Position numbers and translations under genes: made by a program. A model generated the notes under the pieces. That model was not told the origin of the DNA. It saw only the letters and a program-made list of their open reading frames with translations, and searched no databases. This document shows, one piece after another, positions 1 through 8,942 of a DNA stretch of 64,000 bases (position 1 is the stretch's first letter; each line of letters starts with the position of its first letter). This DNA is from Algoriphagus antarcticus (GTDB lineage: Bacteria > Bacteroidota > Bacteroidia > Cytophagales > Cyclobacteriaceae). The stretch spans positions 62,001-126,000 of the forward strand of contig NZ_MSSW01000010.1 in the NCBI RefSeq assembly GCF_002150685.1, written 5' to 3'.

Positions 1-648
1 AAGCAAGCTGGTGTTTCCCTGTCAATTGGCTATCGCTGCCAGCATGAACCTAATACAAAAGCCTTCCAGAAGATTGTACAAGAGAAGAGTTTAGGGAAAG
101 TGCTGGGCCTGGATTGCGCAGCTGGATATAGAGAAAATCGTACGGATCATTGGAAGCAAAAGCGTGAAATGGGTGGAGGCGTGATCTACGATATGGGAGT
201 TTATTCTATCCAAGGCGCTAGGCTTGGTTCGGGAATGGAGCCAATTGCTGTGAATTCTGCTAAAGTATGGACAGAGCGCCCTGATATATACAAAAATGGA
301 TTGGGAGAAATTGTAGAAGCTGAATTGGAATTCCCAAGAGGAGTGATAGGTACAATCAAAACTTCCTTTGGGGATAATATGAATTTCCTCAATATCAAAT
401 GCGAAAAGGGAATGATAGAGATGGCGCCATTTTCTGCTTATGCAGGAAACAAAGGGGAAAGCCCACTGGGTGAAATAAATTTCCCTTTTCAGCAACCAAT
501 GGAGCAGGTTTGGCAAATGGATAATGATGCACAAACCATAATGGACAAAAAACCACAAGCCGTTCCTGGTGAGGAAGGACTTCGAGACATTCGTATAGTT
601 CAGGCAATCCTAGAATCCGCTGAGAAGGGAAGAAAAGTTATGATATAA
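1..648 (+). CDS. Gfo/Idh/MocA family oxidoreductase, C-terminal part (5' end outside window)
   Basis: The reading frame is open from base 1 and stops at 646-648, so the N-terminal Rossmann NAD(P)-binding domain lies upstream of the window. What remains is the C-terminal alpha/beta domain of the Gfo/Idh/MocA family. It begins with a segment resembling the glucose-fructose oxidoreductase type (GYRCQHEPNT). It continues with the GGGVIYDMGVYSIQGAR stretch, which in this family carries the conserved catalytic and substrate-contact residues around the D-x-G motif. These enzymes oxidise or reduce sugars and sugar derivatives in the cytoplasm; the substrate cannot be read from this fragment. No neighbour in the same operon is visible downstream, and about 245 bases separate it from the next gene. 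Family assignment is secure; specificity is unknown. Confidence 0.85.
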   Translation, partial: KQAGVSLSIGYRCQHEPNTKAFQKIVQEKSLGKVLGLDCAAGYRENRTDHWKQKREMGGGVIYDMGVYSIQGARLGSGMEPIAVNSAKVWTERPDIYKNGLGEIVEAELEFPRGVIGTIKTSFGDNMNFLNIKCEKGMIEMAPFSAYAGNKGESPLGEINFPFQQPMEQVWQMDNDAQTIMDKKPQAVPGEEGLRDIRIVQAILESAEKGRKVMI

Positions 649-894
649 GTGCGTAGAAATTCTTTTTGGGCAATCAATAAGCCAATATGGGTAGAGTAGA
701 AGCGTTTTTGGATGAATATTAAACTCAATTTTTGGCATGAAATGTTGCTGATAATTGAATAAACTGATCGTTTTAATGAAAACACCATTTTTTTGCACTA
801 AAAATTAAAAATAAACGCCAAAAGACTTCTAATGGCACTATAAATGATGTTTATTGTACTCAAGTATATTTTATAACCAACCAATAAAACGATT

Positions 895-1074
895 ATGAGC
901 AGACACCAAGAAGTAAAAGATCTGGTCGATTCTTTAGAAGCAGACTTTGCAAAGTTCTACGAAAACGGTAACAAAGCAGCTGGTACTAGAGTAAGAACAG
1001 GTATGCAAGCCATCAAAAATCTTGCACAAGAAATCAGAGCTGAAGTTACAGCAAAGAAAAACGAGACTAAATAA
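895..1074 (+). CDS. Small histone H1/Hc1-like DNA-binding protein
   Basis: A 59-codon gene starting at ATG 895 and ending TAA 1072-1074. The product begins MSRHQEVKDLVDSLEADF and contains KFYENGNKAAGTRVRTGMQ and KNLAQEIRAEV. This matches the small Bacteroidota proteins annotated as histone H1 or Hc1-like. It is charged and predicted all-helical, with no membrane segment. A nucleoid-associated role is inferred from family naming, not proven. It is a single-gene unit: about 245 bases without a gene lie upstream and a strong terminator begins 21 bases downstream. The family pattern A-D-F-x-K-F-Y-E-x-G-N-K-A-A-G-T-R-V-R is fully kept, so I regard it as a real gene despite its length. Confidence 0.85.
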   Translation: MSRHQEVKDLVDSLEADFAKFYENGNKAAGTRVRTGMQAIKNLAQEIRAEVTAKKNETK

Positions 1075-1095
1075 TTCAATTTAGTCTATTACTAT

Positions 1096-1131
1096 AAAAG
1101 CCCCAATAGAAGATTCTATCGGGGCTTTTTT
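1096..1131 (+). terminator. Rho-independent terminator after the Hc1-like gene
   Basis: The arms AAAAGCCCC and GGGGCTTTT flank a nearly paired inner stem (ATAGAA/TTCTAT with one A-C mismatch) and are followed by T6. It lies 21 bases after the stop codon. Confidence 0.85.
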
Positions 1132-1268
1132 CATAACTGTTTTTATAAAATTCGGTGGAGATAATTCCGTCTTTGATCAATCGGTATTCTACTGACTGAG
1201 CAAATGCTTTGGAGAAAGATAAGGGCTGTTAGTAAGTTCTTACTCAACTTTCTACTTCATTTTTCAAC

Positions 1269-2465
1269 TTAAAAAGTCTCGTTTATATTTAGGTAAAAGC
1301 CTGAATTTCCTTTTTGGCCAAAGCCATAATCAGCAGAAATTGTTGTACGGTTTTCTTTGTTGATCATCACCCGAAACCCTAGACCGTAGCCAGGATTGAT
1401 TTTTGTAAATAGGTTTTCCTGAGTCAGCTTACTACCAAAACTTGCTGCGTTCACGAATACTGTCCCACCAAAAGTCTCTTTGTTTTTTTGCAGAGGAAAT
1501 CTATATTCAGCTTCTGAATACACCATGCTTTCCCCTCTGAATCGTCCCTGAGAATATCCTCTACCCGAACGGCCAAACATGTCATAGCCAATTGAAGGTA
1601 AAGCCATGTAGGGTAGATCACCTGATACGAGGAAATTAGCATAACTCCATAATGCCAATAAATGGCGTTTTCGTTTTTCACTTAGCGGGAAATAATGTCG
1701 GTAGTCGAGTAGGAGAGTGGAAGAAGATAGGTGAGAGCCCAAAAATTCTGGATTGATTTTATATGAGACTAATGCAAAGTTGGTCTCATATGGAGATACT
1801 GCCAAGTCACGATTTTCCATCACAGCATTCAGAGTAATCCCTGATAGTGTGTTTTTATCTAAATTAAATCCATTGGTCTGATTGTAGAAATCATTTGAGA
1901 AAGTGAGCTCTTGTGTGGCTTCACTATCCATAAAATTGTCAATTTTGGAATAGACATCAAGATGATAGCCTACGCCTAAGTAAAACTTGGAAGTAGAGAT
2001 TCGCTTGAGCACGGTCTCATAAAATCTTACCCAATTGTAATTCATTTGCTGCTCACCCCACCAAACACCTGGTTGATTTGGATTTTCTTGCGGTAAGTTG
2101 GGAGTAGAGCTACCTAATCCGAATGTAGGTTGAGATGTAATGAAAAAACGCCAATCTCCTACCAAAATCCAGCTGTCATCTGCAAGGAAAATATTGCTTC
2201 TGGAGCTAATCAGCCACTGTTTTTTAGTTGTGTAAAGTAGGTTGCCTACCAAGTTAGATAGATGGGTGTTTTCTGGATCGCCCATCCTCCATGTTGCTGA
2301 GGGAGCAATACCAAATAGCCAGCCATTAGCAGGATTTGAGGCTATTGCCGGCAGGGGCACCAATTTAAAATCCCGAACCTGATTTGGTTTATAAACTACT
2401 GAGTCCTGTGCAAGGACAGGTAAATGGATCCAAAAGAGCAGAAGGAAAATCGTGATACGAGTCAT
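1269..2465 (-). CDS. BamA/TamA (Omp85, surface-antigen D15-like) outer-membrane barrel protein
   Basis: A 398-residue protein with a clear Sec signal peptide (MTRITIFLLLFWIHLPVLAQ). The rest is rich in alternating aromatic/polar beta strands, as in the C-terminal 16-strand barrel of the Omp85 superfamily. Typical pieces are an N-terminal PLPAIASNPANGWLFGIAPS segment, a middle GRSGRGYSQGRFRG (the lid-lock R-G-F/Y-like region) and a C-terminal ADYGFGQKGNSGFYL. It lacks POTRA repeats; at about 400 residues it is a barrel-only member. Its start overlaps the stop of the upstream porin gene by one base (TAATG), so the two are probably co-transcribed and translationally coupled. Substrate or client is unknown. 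Confidence 0.8.
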   Translation of the reverse strand: MTRITIFLLLFWIHLPVLAQDSVVYKPNQVRDFKLVPLPAIASNPANGWLFGIAPSATWRMGDPENTHLSNLVGNLLYTTKKQWLISSRSNIFLADDSWILVGDWRFFITSQPTFGLGSSTPNLPQENPNQPGVWWGEQQMNYNWVRFYETVLKRISTSKFYLGVGYHLDVYSKIDNFMDSEATQELTFSNDFYNQTNGFNLDKNTLSGITLNAVMENRDLAVSPYETNFALVSYKINPEFLGSHLSSSTLLLDYRHYFPLSEKRKRHLLALWSYANFLVSGDLPYMALPSIGYDMFGRSGRGYSQGRFRGESMVYSEAEYRFPLQKNKETFGGTVFVNAASFGSKLTQENLFTKINPGYGLGFRVMINKENRTTISADYGFGQKGNSGFYLNINETF

Positions 2466-3715
2466 TAAAAAGAGATGTCTAGTTGTAAACGTAAACGTAA
2501 TTCATTGTCTTGGGGCAATTCTTTATCCTCAAATGTAAACCGTGTCAATTCTGTTGTAAGCTTATTTTTATGTTCTGCAAAAAACCAGTTGAAAGCTAAT
2601 GCTATTTCTCTTTGTTTGTTGCTTTCTATATTCAAATCGGGACTGATGACTGCATATCTGGTGGCTATTTCTAAAGGCTTAGGCCAAAAGCTTATTACCT
2701 GTGAGGGGAAGTACCCCGCCATCATATAAAAACCTCCCAAGTCAGTACTGATTTCATCAAAGTTGTCAAAGACATTTTTGCGGTGAAATTCACTAGCCCA
2801 AGAAAAGCCTTTGTAGATGAATGCCGTTTCAATCTGATATTGCTTTACTGTATACTGGCCATCATTAGTGCCTTCGTAGCCCGACAGATTTCCTCCTCCT
2901 GAAGTTGAAAATCTTGTATAAGGACTCGTATTGGTGACAGCTGCTATCGCAATGATTCCAGCTGGTTTTGGGGACATTTTCAAATCTCCTCCTGAGAAAG
3001 GTACTTCTCTTCCTAGGAAATTCCATTGAAGCCTCCCAAAATACATCATCTTAGAGTCATCATTTTGCGTCGCCCCGCGTCCCATTCCTGTAAGGACCGC
3101 TGCCCAATAGTTGAAATTCGCAATCCCACCAGCAGCAAGATTACCGTAAACTTCCACACCCTGCTGTCTGTCCACAGTAAATTTTCTATTAAGTAGTGAT
3201 CTGTCTACCATTTGCTGCTCACCGCTGCTGATGAGTCGCTCTCTTGTAAATTCCACTTTCCATTGACCTGCCTTAAAGTTAAGCCATGGCCATTTTTCTA
3301 TCATTACCCTGTAGTCAAGTAATAAGCTTCTGGATAGTTCATATTCAAAATAGTATTTTATCCAAGGTTGGTAAGCATGTCCACCTACTTTTAATCTTGC
3401 TCTGTTGATCTTAAAAATACGTTGATCTTGATTTTGAAAATCAGCGAAAGTAATTGGGTCTTGATCATCTGGTAATGCAAATCTCAACTGTAATCTTGCG
3501 GCAATTTGCATTTCATATTTACCATCCTCAGTCTTTAGGATAAACCCTTTTGAGGTATGGTTGAGGAAGGATTCTTTTTTTTCAGGATCTGTTTGTATGC
3601 TTTCTAGTTCTTGAGCAAAAGATGATTTGACACCGATAATAAAGATTAAACACAGTAATATAATTTTTGAGGCAATTTTGTGGAACACCTGAAATAAAGT
3701 TTTTGAGCGAAGCAT
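2465..3715 (-). CDS. Phosphate-selective porin O/P family outer-membrane protein
   Basis: I take ATG 3715 as the start (416 residues), because it gives a normal signal peptide ending in IIGVKSSFAQ. The in-frame ATG at 3748 would add 11 residues. The mature part matches the OprO/OprP family (porin_O_P). Family signatures include NRARLKVGGHAYQPWIKYY, FKAGQWKVEFTRER and DRQQGVEVYGNL, and the protein ends in F like most beta barrels. The expected role is passive uptake of anions such as phosphate or pyrophosphate through a trimeric 16-strand barrel. Specificity within the family varies, so phosphate is not certain. It is the first gene of a two-gene unit with the Omp85-like barrel. Confidence 0.82.
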   Translation of the reverse strand: MLRSKTLFQVFHKIASKIILLCLIFIIGVKSSFAQELESIQTDPEKKESFLNHTSKGFILKTEDGKYEMQIAARLQLRFALPDDQDPITFADFQNQDQRIFKINRARLKVGGHAYQPWIKYYFEYELSRSLLLDYRVMIEKWPWLNFKAGQWKVEFTRERLISSGEQQMVDRSLLNRKFTVDRQQGVEVYGNLAAGGIANFNYWAAVLTGMGRGATQNDDSKMMYFGRLQWNFLGREVPFSGGDLKMSPKPAGIIAIAAVTNTSPYTRFSTSGGGNLSGYEGTNDGQYTVKQYQIETAFIYKGFSWASEFHRKNVFDNFDEISTDLGGFYMMAGYFPSQVISFWPKPLEIATRYAVISPDLNIESNKQREIALAFNWFFAEHKNKLTTELTRFTFEDKELPQDNELRLRLQLDISF

Positions 3716-3738
3716 GAAATTTTGAAGCGCAAATAACG

Positions 3739-3778
3739 CAAAAAGCACCGAGAACCTTTGGAATTTCCCGATGCTTTT
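3739..3778 (-). terminator. Hairpin with T-run upstream of the porin gene (terminator or attenuator)
   Basis: Read on the minus strand, AAAAGCATCG and CGGTGCTTTT pair through ten positions with one U-G wobble and are followed by a T5 run. It lies about 340 bases after the OmpA gene stop and just upstream of the porin start. It may therefore terminate that operon or act in the porin leader. Confidence 0.4.
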
Positions 3779-4115
3779 CCACTAATCGTACTTTCGCTTT
3801 TTATTTGGTATAATGTGAATGTCTTAATTTAAGCCCTTCGATAATTTGGGGTATTTGGTATCATGACTCAAAAAAGAAAGTTGAAATTTACTTTATCAAT
3901 AGTTTTAGAGAGTAAATTCAGAGTTCTTGTTAATACCTATTTTGTATATATGCTTTTCTGCCAGTGAAGAGACACAGGCATCATAGAATTGGGTGAACTC
4001 AAGCAATTACGTTACTTATGTCACTCGTCCTTGACCTGCCTCGCCGTGGCGGGCCTTCCGTCTGCTATATCTATGAAAATAATGCTACTGGCATCACTAC
4101 GGATAATTGTAATCT
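3779..4115. other. Gene-free stretch between the OmpA and porin genes
   Basis: No open frame here looks like a protein; short plus-strand frames near 3989-4255 run antisense into the OmpA gene. The stretch is AT-rich except for one GC-rich hairpin at 4039-4053. It probably holds the porin promoter, but I could not pick one out with confidence. Confidence 0.4.
4036..4055. repeat. GC-rich short hairpin in an AT-rich spacer
   Basis: CCTCGCC and GGCGGG are separated by GT and pair over six positions (one wobble). The GC content is sharply higher than in the flanks and there is no T-run, so it does not look like a terminator. It resembles small dispersed GC-rich palindromes found in this phylum. 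Confidence 0.35.
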
Positions 4116-6482
4116 CTATTTTTTCAGTACCCGAATTTCTACTTTTCGATCTGTTTCTACAGAGCCTTTTGATCTTCCTCTTACAATTAGCCCACCATTA
4201 CTTACAGAAATTCTGCCAGGCTCTATTTTATAAAAATCCGTTAGCGCTTTGGTGACGGCTTCCACCCGTTTTGCAGTAAGGGCAAGGTTGTAAGCTACCG
4301 AACCTGTATTGTCTGCAAAGCCTACCAGTTCGACAATAACCTCCGGATTGTTCTTCAAAAATTCAGAAACCGGATCTAATTTCTCACGCTCTTGATCAGA
4401 TAAGGTGGATTCATTGATAGGGAAGTACACTTCCACTTTACTTTGATTGAGCAGTGTCTCAATATTCTTTTCAACTACTTCTGTCACGGTGACTGTATCC
4501 ACCCTGCGAGGGATATTTGATAAGCTATCTATAATCAAAGAGTCCATTACTATTCTAGCCCTAAGGGTAGAATCTGTTGGCCCCACTACAGTTGTTTTTT
4601 TATTATCACCACTGTTTGTAATTGCAGCAGTGGTTGCTGCAGTAGCGCCTACAAGTAAAGCACCTTTCAAAAGCTCGTTGTTTTTCTCTTGTAGTTTTTC
4701 CTGCCTCCTACGGTTTCTCTCAAACCTTTTAGAAACTTTCCTGTCCTCTATATCAGAATATTCTATTATCTGTTGAGGATAACTGTACTGTTGCTCTGGA
4801 TACTCATAGATTGAATTTTTCGTAGCTAATGCCCTCATTATTTCAGAATCTCTGGTTGCCTGAGCAGAAAGCAAATCCTTGCGGAATTTTGCCATTTCGT
4901 CATCAAATCTCTCTTTGGTCAAGGTCTCTGGGTTTGCTTCATCCACAGAAGGAGCTGCAGCTGTACGACTAGCTGCATAAGTCTGAATTGATGAATCCAA
5001 AGAAAGGATAGCTGGTCCAGTAGAATAGATTATTCTGCTTACCTGACCCGGATAGATGATCAATTCATTCATCATAGACACAGGCTCCACAGCAGATGGG
5101 ATTGATGCAATGCTGTCAGATTTGACGTAGGTAAGCGAGTCTATCTTAAATTGATTTTCAAAAACCTTCCCGTTCAAGGTTGTAATTTTTCCCTGAGAAA
5201 TGGACTTTTCCCCCTCCAGATTTTGAATTCGAACCTGCGTGCTATCTGCTGATACGGTAGAATCTTGAAGTGCAAGTGCCATTGTCTTATCAATATCAGC
5301 CACTAGCATTTCCGCATTATCAATCTCCTGATTTAGCAGAGATTGGCTAGTCTCAAGTGAGTCCAATTTATAATTTACCTGCCCCATCGCAGCAGAATCA
5401 AGGGCAGGATGCTTCTTGCTTTTGACAGAGGGTACCGCATTTGCTGGAAGCTGTATTACTGTGAAGTAATTATTCGTCACAGGTGAATTGCTGGCGGTGT
5501 TTTTTTCGAGTGAATCTTTCTTCACCATTTGAGCTTTGGAAAGCTCGGTAGGCACAAAAGTGTATCGCTGTGTAATCACCGGTGGATTAAAGGAAGTTTT
5601 ATTCGCCCCCAAACTGAATTTTATCCCCATCCCATGATAGATATACCAATCAGGTCGACCATTTTCCATTCCACGATAAGGATTTTCTGCGGTTACTATA
5701 TTAGTGCCTGGCTTTGCGGCATACCTTTGAAAGTCATTGTTATAAGAAGTTCTATACACTCCTGATACATCATCCAGATAGTCTGTATTTGTGAGTTTGA
5801 AATCAGATTGAGCAAATATTTCAATGCTTTTGGTGATTCTAAGGCGAACACCTAAACCCAAGTTTGCATAGAAAGCTGTGGTTTTGTAGTTATCAGATCT
5901 TTCAGTGCCTAACGTGGTCAAATTTGTCTCGAAATTCCCGTCGGGAATCAGGTTCATATTGGTGTAGTCATATCTATTTCCATTGGCATCCAAGAGATCT
6001 CCATGAACCTTATAGCTCAAAACTCCCGCACCTACCGTGAAGTAGGGCGCAAAAAATGATTTGCCAGATAACAGCCAGTTATTGTCAGGCTTGATCACGA
6101 AGGATAATCCAGCGTCATACACATCAGTTTGGAAATTCAACGCTCGATCAAATGTTGGACTGTCTGTAAGTAGCGTTCCATCATTTTTAATAAATCGATC
6201 ACTGGAACCAAATTGGTAGCTACCGCCTGTCAGCATCAAGCCTACAGAATTTCCCAGCGCATATTCAATAGAAAGTTGATAAGACAACTGATCTGAATAG
6301 ATTGTGTATCGCTTATAGTACTTGGTGAAATTCTGGAAATTGTTCAATTCCAATGGTCGTATATCGCCAAAATAATTAGTCGTACCTGTACTTGCGCCGA
6401 ATCTCCATTTGTAGCCGTGAAGCTGAGCCTGAGCAGTAAAAGCAAAGGCAAAAGCGAGAATTAATAAACTTAGCTTTTTCAT
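4116..6482 (-). CDS. OmpA family protein: N-terminal beta barrel, coiled coil, C-terminal peptidoglycan-binding domain
   Basis: The start is placed at ATG 6482, which begins a standard signal peptide (MKKLSLLILAFAFAFTAQAQ). An in-frame ATG at 6545 lies inside the preceding gene. The 788-residue product has three parts. Residues about 20-310 look like an outer-membrane barrel (WRFGASTGTTNYFGDIRP at the front). A long polar, partly coiled-coil middle (about 350-640) includes an Arg/Lys/Gln-rich stretch and an alanine-rich segment. The last ~120 residues are an OmpA domain with VYFPINESTLSDQERE, VGFADNTGS and LALTAKRVEAV. It probably anchors the outer membrane to peptidoglycan. It begins four bases after the upstream gene, so it is in one operon with it. 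The long linker is the unusual part. Confidence 0.82.
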   Translation of the reverse strand: MKKLSLLILAFAFAFTAQAQLHGYKWRFGASTGTTNYFGDIRPLELNNFQNFTKYYKRYTIYSDQLSYQLSIEYALGNSVGLMLTGGSYQFGSSDRFIKNDGTLLTDSPTFDRALNFQTDVYDAGLSFVIKPDNNWLLSGKSFFAPYFTVGAGVLSYKVHGDLLDANGNRYDYTNMNLIPDGNFETNLTTLGTERSDNYKTTAFYANLGLGVRLRITKSIEIFAQSDFKLTNTDYLDDVSGVYRTSYNNDFQRYAAKPGTNIVTAENPYRGMENGRPDWYIYHGMGIKFSLGANKTSFNPPVITQRYTFVPTELSKAQMVKKDSLEKNTASNSPVTNNYFTVIQLPANAVPSVKSKKHPALDSAAMGQVNYKLDSLETSQSLLNQEIDNAEMLVADIDKTMALALQDSTVSADSTQVRIQNLEGEKSISQGKITTLNGKVFENQFKIDSLTYVKSDSIASIPSAVEPVSMMNELIIYPGQVSRIIYSTGPAILSLDSSIQTYAASRTAAAPSVDEANPETLTKERFDDEMAKFRKDLLSAQATRDSEIMRALATKNSIYEYPEQQYSYPQQIIEYSDIEDRKVSKRFERNRRRQEKLQEKNNELLKGALLVGATAATTAAITNSGDNKKTTVVGPTDSTLRARIVMDSLIIDSLSNIPRRVDTVTVTEVVEKNIETLLNQSKVEVYFPINESTLSDQEREKLDPVSEFLKNNPEVIVELVGFADNTGSVAYNLALTAKRVEAVTKALTDFYKIEPGRISVSNGGLIVRGRSKGSVETDRKVEIRVLKK

Positions 6483-6486
6483 AACC

Positions 6487-7653
6487 TTATCTTTTTTTAC
6501 TTCCAATACCCAACCAAATATTAAACTCTGCACTGACTCCCACAAAAGGTTGGAAGCTATTTACATTTCTTCCACCGAGTTGCTCAGTGGTGATAAATGT
6601 GCCACCCGCGTTGAGCCTGATAAATCTAAAGAAGTTGTACCCCAATCCTACATAAATAGGACGGTCTAAAACTGGGCCTGATATTTTCTCCTCCAACTGA
6701 TTTTTGATGTCTCCAGAGAGGAAGAAACCCGCAGAAATTGACATGTTATTCATGAATCTGGCGAATGTTCTGTTGCCAAGCGGGAATGAAAAACCTGCAT
6801 AAGGACTCATGACAAACTCTTGGTCTGTCAAGTCTTTGCTGAGAGAGATAGCGCCATATCCTATATTGAGAGGTAAAGAGTTGGCTGTTTTTTCGGTACT
6901 ATATTTTTCAAAAATAGTTTCATCCATACGCACCAGCATATTTGGACTTAAGTATTGATCCACTTCTGAGAATAGAATGTTTTCCAATTCGGTAATGTAG
7001 TCGTTGGCAAATACTGCTCGGGCATTATCAGCCTTAGTAAGCCCGATCACGTTGAACTTGGCTTTACCCATTCTTAGCTTTCCTCTTTGCGCTAGCTTAG
7101 CTCGGGTAATGTCACTGAAGCCAGGAAATTTTTCCCCGTTTGGCAGTTCAAAATAGTAGGTTCCTTGATCGACAATCTTAGAAAGGTTGTTGATTAGCAC
7201 TTCATCAGACTCGGAAAACTTAATACCGCCTCTTTTGATGGTAGTGATAGTACTCAGATAGGTTTTGATATTTTGATGAATGAGATCACTTACTTCATTT
7301 ATCTGATCTGCGCCAGCTTTCTGATAGTAGCCGAATTCTAAATGGTAATCAGTATTAGAGCGTAACGGATCTCCCATTAATATTTGGTAGGAGAGATCCT
7401 TATATCCGAATGGGGATTTCCAGAAATATGTGTAGCCTGACTTTTCTGTTTTGTTTGATGGATAGATTAAGAGTTTCACCATCTCGATTTTTTCAGGAAT
7501 CGCACCACGGATATAGAATTCTTCTTCAGCTGGAAGCGGCATTCCTCCATTGATTTTGCTGGTGATTAGGTCTAGGTTAACTGTAGTCACTTGAGCCTGT
7601 AGTCCAAGCGTCCCTACTGCCAAGACCAATACAAGGAGTATATTTTTTTTCAT
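6487..7653 (-). CDS. Secreted/outer-membrane protein of unknown function
   Basis: A 388-residue protein with a clear signal peptide (MKKNILLVLVLAVGTLGLQAQ). I do not recognise the family. The N-terminal half (about 20-250) is soluble-looking, with a segment beginning IRGAIPEKIEMVKLLIYP that could be a beta-sandwich. The C-terminal ~130 residues (NIGYGAISLSKDL onward) have the alternating pattern of a small outer-membrane barrel, ending in a strand-like FQPFVGVSAEFNIWLGIG. It sits four bases upstream of the OmpA gene and six bases after the remnant gene at 7660, so it is co-transcribed with OmpA. An envelope role with the OmpA protein is inferred from that pairing only. Confidence 0.7.
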   Translation of the reverse strand: MKKNILLVLVLAVGTLGLQAQVTTVNLDLITSKINGGMPLPAEEEFYIRGAIPEKIEMVKLLIYPSNKTEKSGYTYFWKSPFGYKDLSYQILMGDPLRSNTDYHLEFGYYQKAGADQINEVSDLIHQNIKTYLSTITTIKRGGIKFSESDEVLINNLSKIVDQGTYYFELPNGEKFPGFSDITRAKLAQRGKLRMGKAKFNVIGLTKADNARAVFANDYITELENILFSEVDQYLSPNMLVRMDETIFEKYSTEKTANSLPLNIGYGAISLSKDLTDQEFVMSPYAGFSFPLGNRTFARFMNNMSISAGFFLSGDIKNQLEEKISGPVLDRPIYVGLGYNFFRFIRLNAGGTFITTEQLGGRNVNSFQPFVGVSAEFNIWLGIGSKKR

Positions 7654-7659
7654 AGCCTA

Positions 7660-8340
7660 TTAATTGAAGTTTTTAGAATTGAATGTGAAACCTACTAACA
7701 GACCAAAATTCGAGTATCCTGCGTTAGTTACGAAGCTTGAACCTTCTAGCATTTGACCTGCTTCCACATTATTAACATTTCCTTTTTGCACATATTTCCT
7801 TCCGTATCTAAAACTGTAAATCCAACCTAGTGTTAGACTACGACTTGTTTTCAATACCTGAGTTCCCATAGAGACGTGAAAATATCCCATTGTTTTACCT
7901 CTGTTTCAGTTGAATGCTTTCCAAAGATATCTTATTAAAATAAGAAAAATCTGTGCGAAAACTACCCAATAGTTTTAGGCTTTCCTTTAGATGATTTTCA
8001 TATCCAATAGCTACACTGGCGACAGCCTTCATGGTTTTTCTACTTTCAAGAAGTCTTCATCGTCAGATGAAACGCTGATGCCATCTGGAAGCATAAGGGT
8101 AGAAAGCGGCTTTCTTTCCCGCCTATTTGCCCAAATGATATGTTTCTGGGTTTGAATTGATAGACCAATAGTAATGGATGTAAAAATAGGAAGTAAATCT
8201 TTGAAAGGCGTAAGTATCCTACTTTTGTTGATGAGTACAGAAAAGAACAGGGTTCTATTCGTTGAAATCCACAAAGGAAAATCTTTCAGTAATAAAATAC
8301 CTAATCTTGAGTTCTGGATAAAAGAAGGTCAGATCTAAAT
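7660..8340 (-). pseudogene. Decayed outer-membrane barrel gene (3' remnant, frameshifted, 5' end missing)
   Basis: A 76-codon open frame (7660-7890) gives a typical barrel C-terminus (GTQVLKTSRSLTLGWIYSF ... YSNFGLLVGFTFN) but no signal peptide. Reading upstream in another frame continues the protein: VAIGYENHLKESLKLLGSF followed by RTDFSYFNKISLESIQLKQR ends at a TAA at 7893. A third frame (8029-8274) continues further with DGISVSSDDEDFLKVEKP. Joining the three needs at least two frameshifts, and no start or signal peptide is found before the PAP2 gene at 8364. I read this as a dead, 5'-truncated outer-membrane transport/barrel gene. The innermost part (8101-8340) is too degraded to place confidently. 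The 76-residue frame alone might be mis-annotated as a small gene. Confidence 0.55.
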
Positions 8341-8363
8341 AAGTCGCGGGACATTTCAGTGAT

Positions 8364-8942
8364 TTAGTCTTTCAGGATTAGTTTTAGGATTTCCCGCTTT
8401 GCAAATACAATCAGAAACCAGCTGATTAATGCCGCTGCTGCTCCTACTAAAGCTCCAACCAAAATATCCATTGGATAATGTACACCAAGGTAAATTCTGG
8501 TGTAGGAAACCACAGCAGCCCATAGAAAGAGCCAAGGAAGAAAACGTAGTTTACCCTTCATTTTCAGATTTAGAAAAACAGCTAAGCCAAAGGTGTTGGC
8601 AGCATGAGAGGAAGCAAATCCATACAAACCACCACATCGACCATAGTTATGTATCACTAAATTCCAGCGTTCATCGTGGCAAGGTCGGAGTCTTTCAAAA
8701 AATGGTTTCATCAGGCCTGAAGTCACTTGGTCTGCAATAAGTATGGTCATAGCGACACCGCCTAGCACCCACCAAGTGCGTTTGGAGTCCACCTTATATA
8801 TGAAATAGAATAATATCAAATAGAAGGGTATCCAGATGAAAGTCTGGGACAACTGAAACATCAAAGCATCCAGCCAATCTGTATGAAAGGAGTTGAGCCA
8901 GAGGAATATTTCCTCATCCCAAGTCTTAATTTGTTCTATCAT
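8364..8942 (-). CDS. PAP2 superfamily membrane phosphatase
   Basis: A 192-residue multi-pass protein with the three PAP2 motifs. Motif one is K79-PFFERL-RP (86-87); motif two is SSHA (111-114, His113); motif three is SYTRIYLGVHYPMD (Arg149, His155, Asp159). About five or six membrane helices surround them. The family removes phosphate from lipid phosphates, for example undecaprenyl pyrophosphate or phosphatidic acid, at the outer face of the inner membrane. The substrate cannot be assigned. Its ATG overlaps the stop codon of hemF by four bases (ATGA), which indicates translational coupling to that gene although the two functions are not obviously linked. Confidence 0.85.
   Translation of the reverse strand: MIEQIKTWDEEIFLWLNSFHTDWLDALMFQLSQTFIWIPFYLILFYFIYKVDSKRTWWVLGGVAMTILIADQVTSGLMKPFFERLRPCHDERWNLVIHNYGRCGGLYGFASSHAANTFGLAVFLNLKMKGKLRFLPWLFLWAAVVSYTRIYLGVHYPMDILVGALVGAAAALISWFLIVFAKREILKLILKD

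Noticed and set aside
3989-4255. Open frames of 88 and 71 codons on the plus strand
   Set aside because: They run antisense into the 3' end of the OmpA gene, have no recognisable protein features and no promoter or start context of their own.
8029-8274. An 81-codon minus-strand frame as an independent gene
   Set aside because: Its end continues in protein sense into the remnant at 7660 in another frame, so it is better explained as part of a decayed barrel gene.
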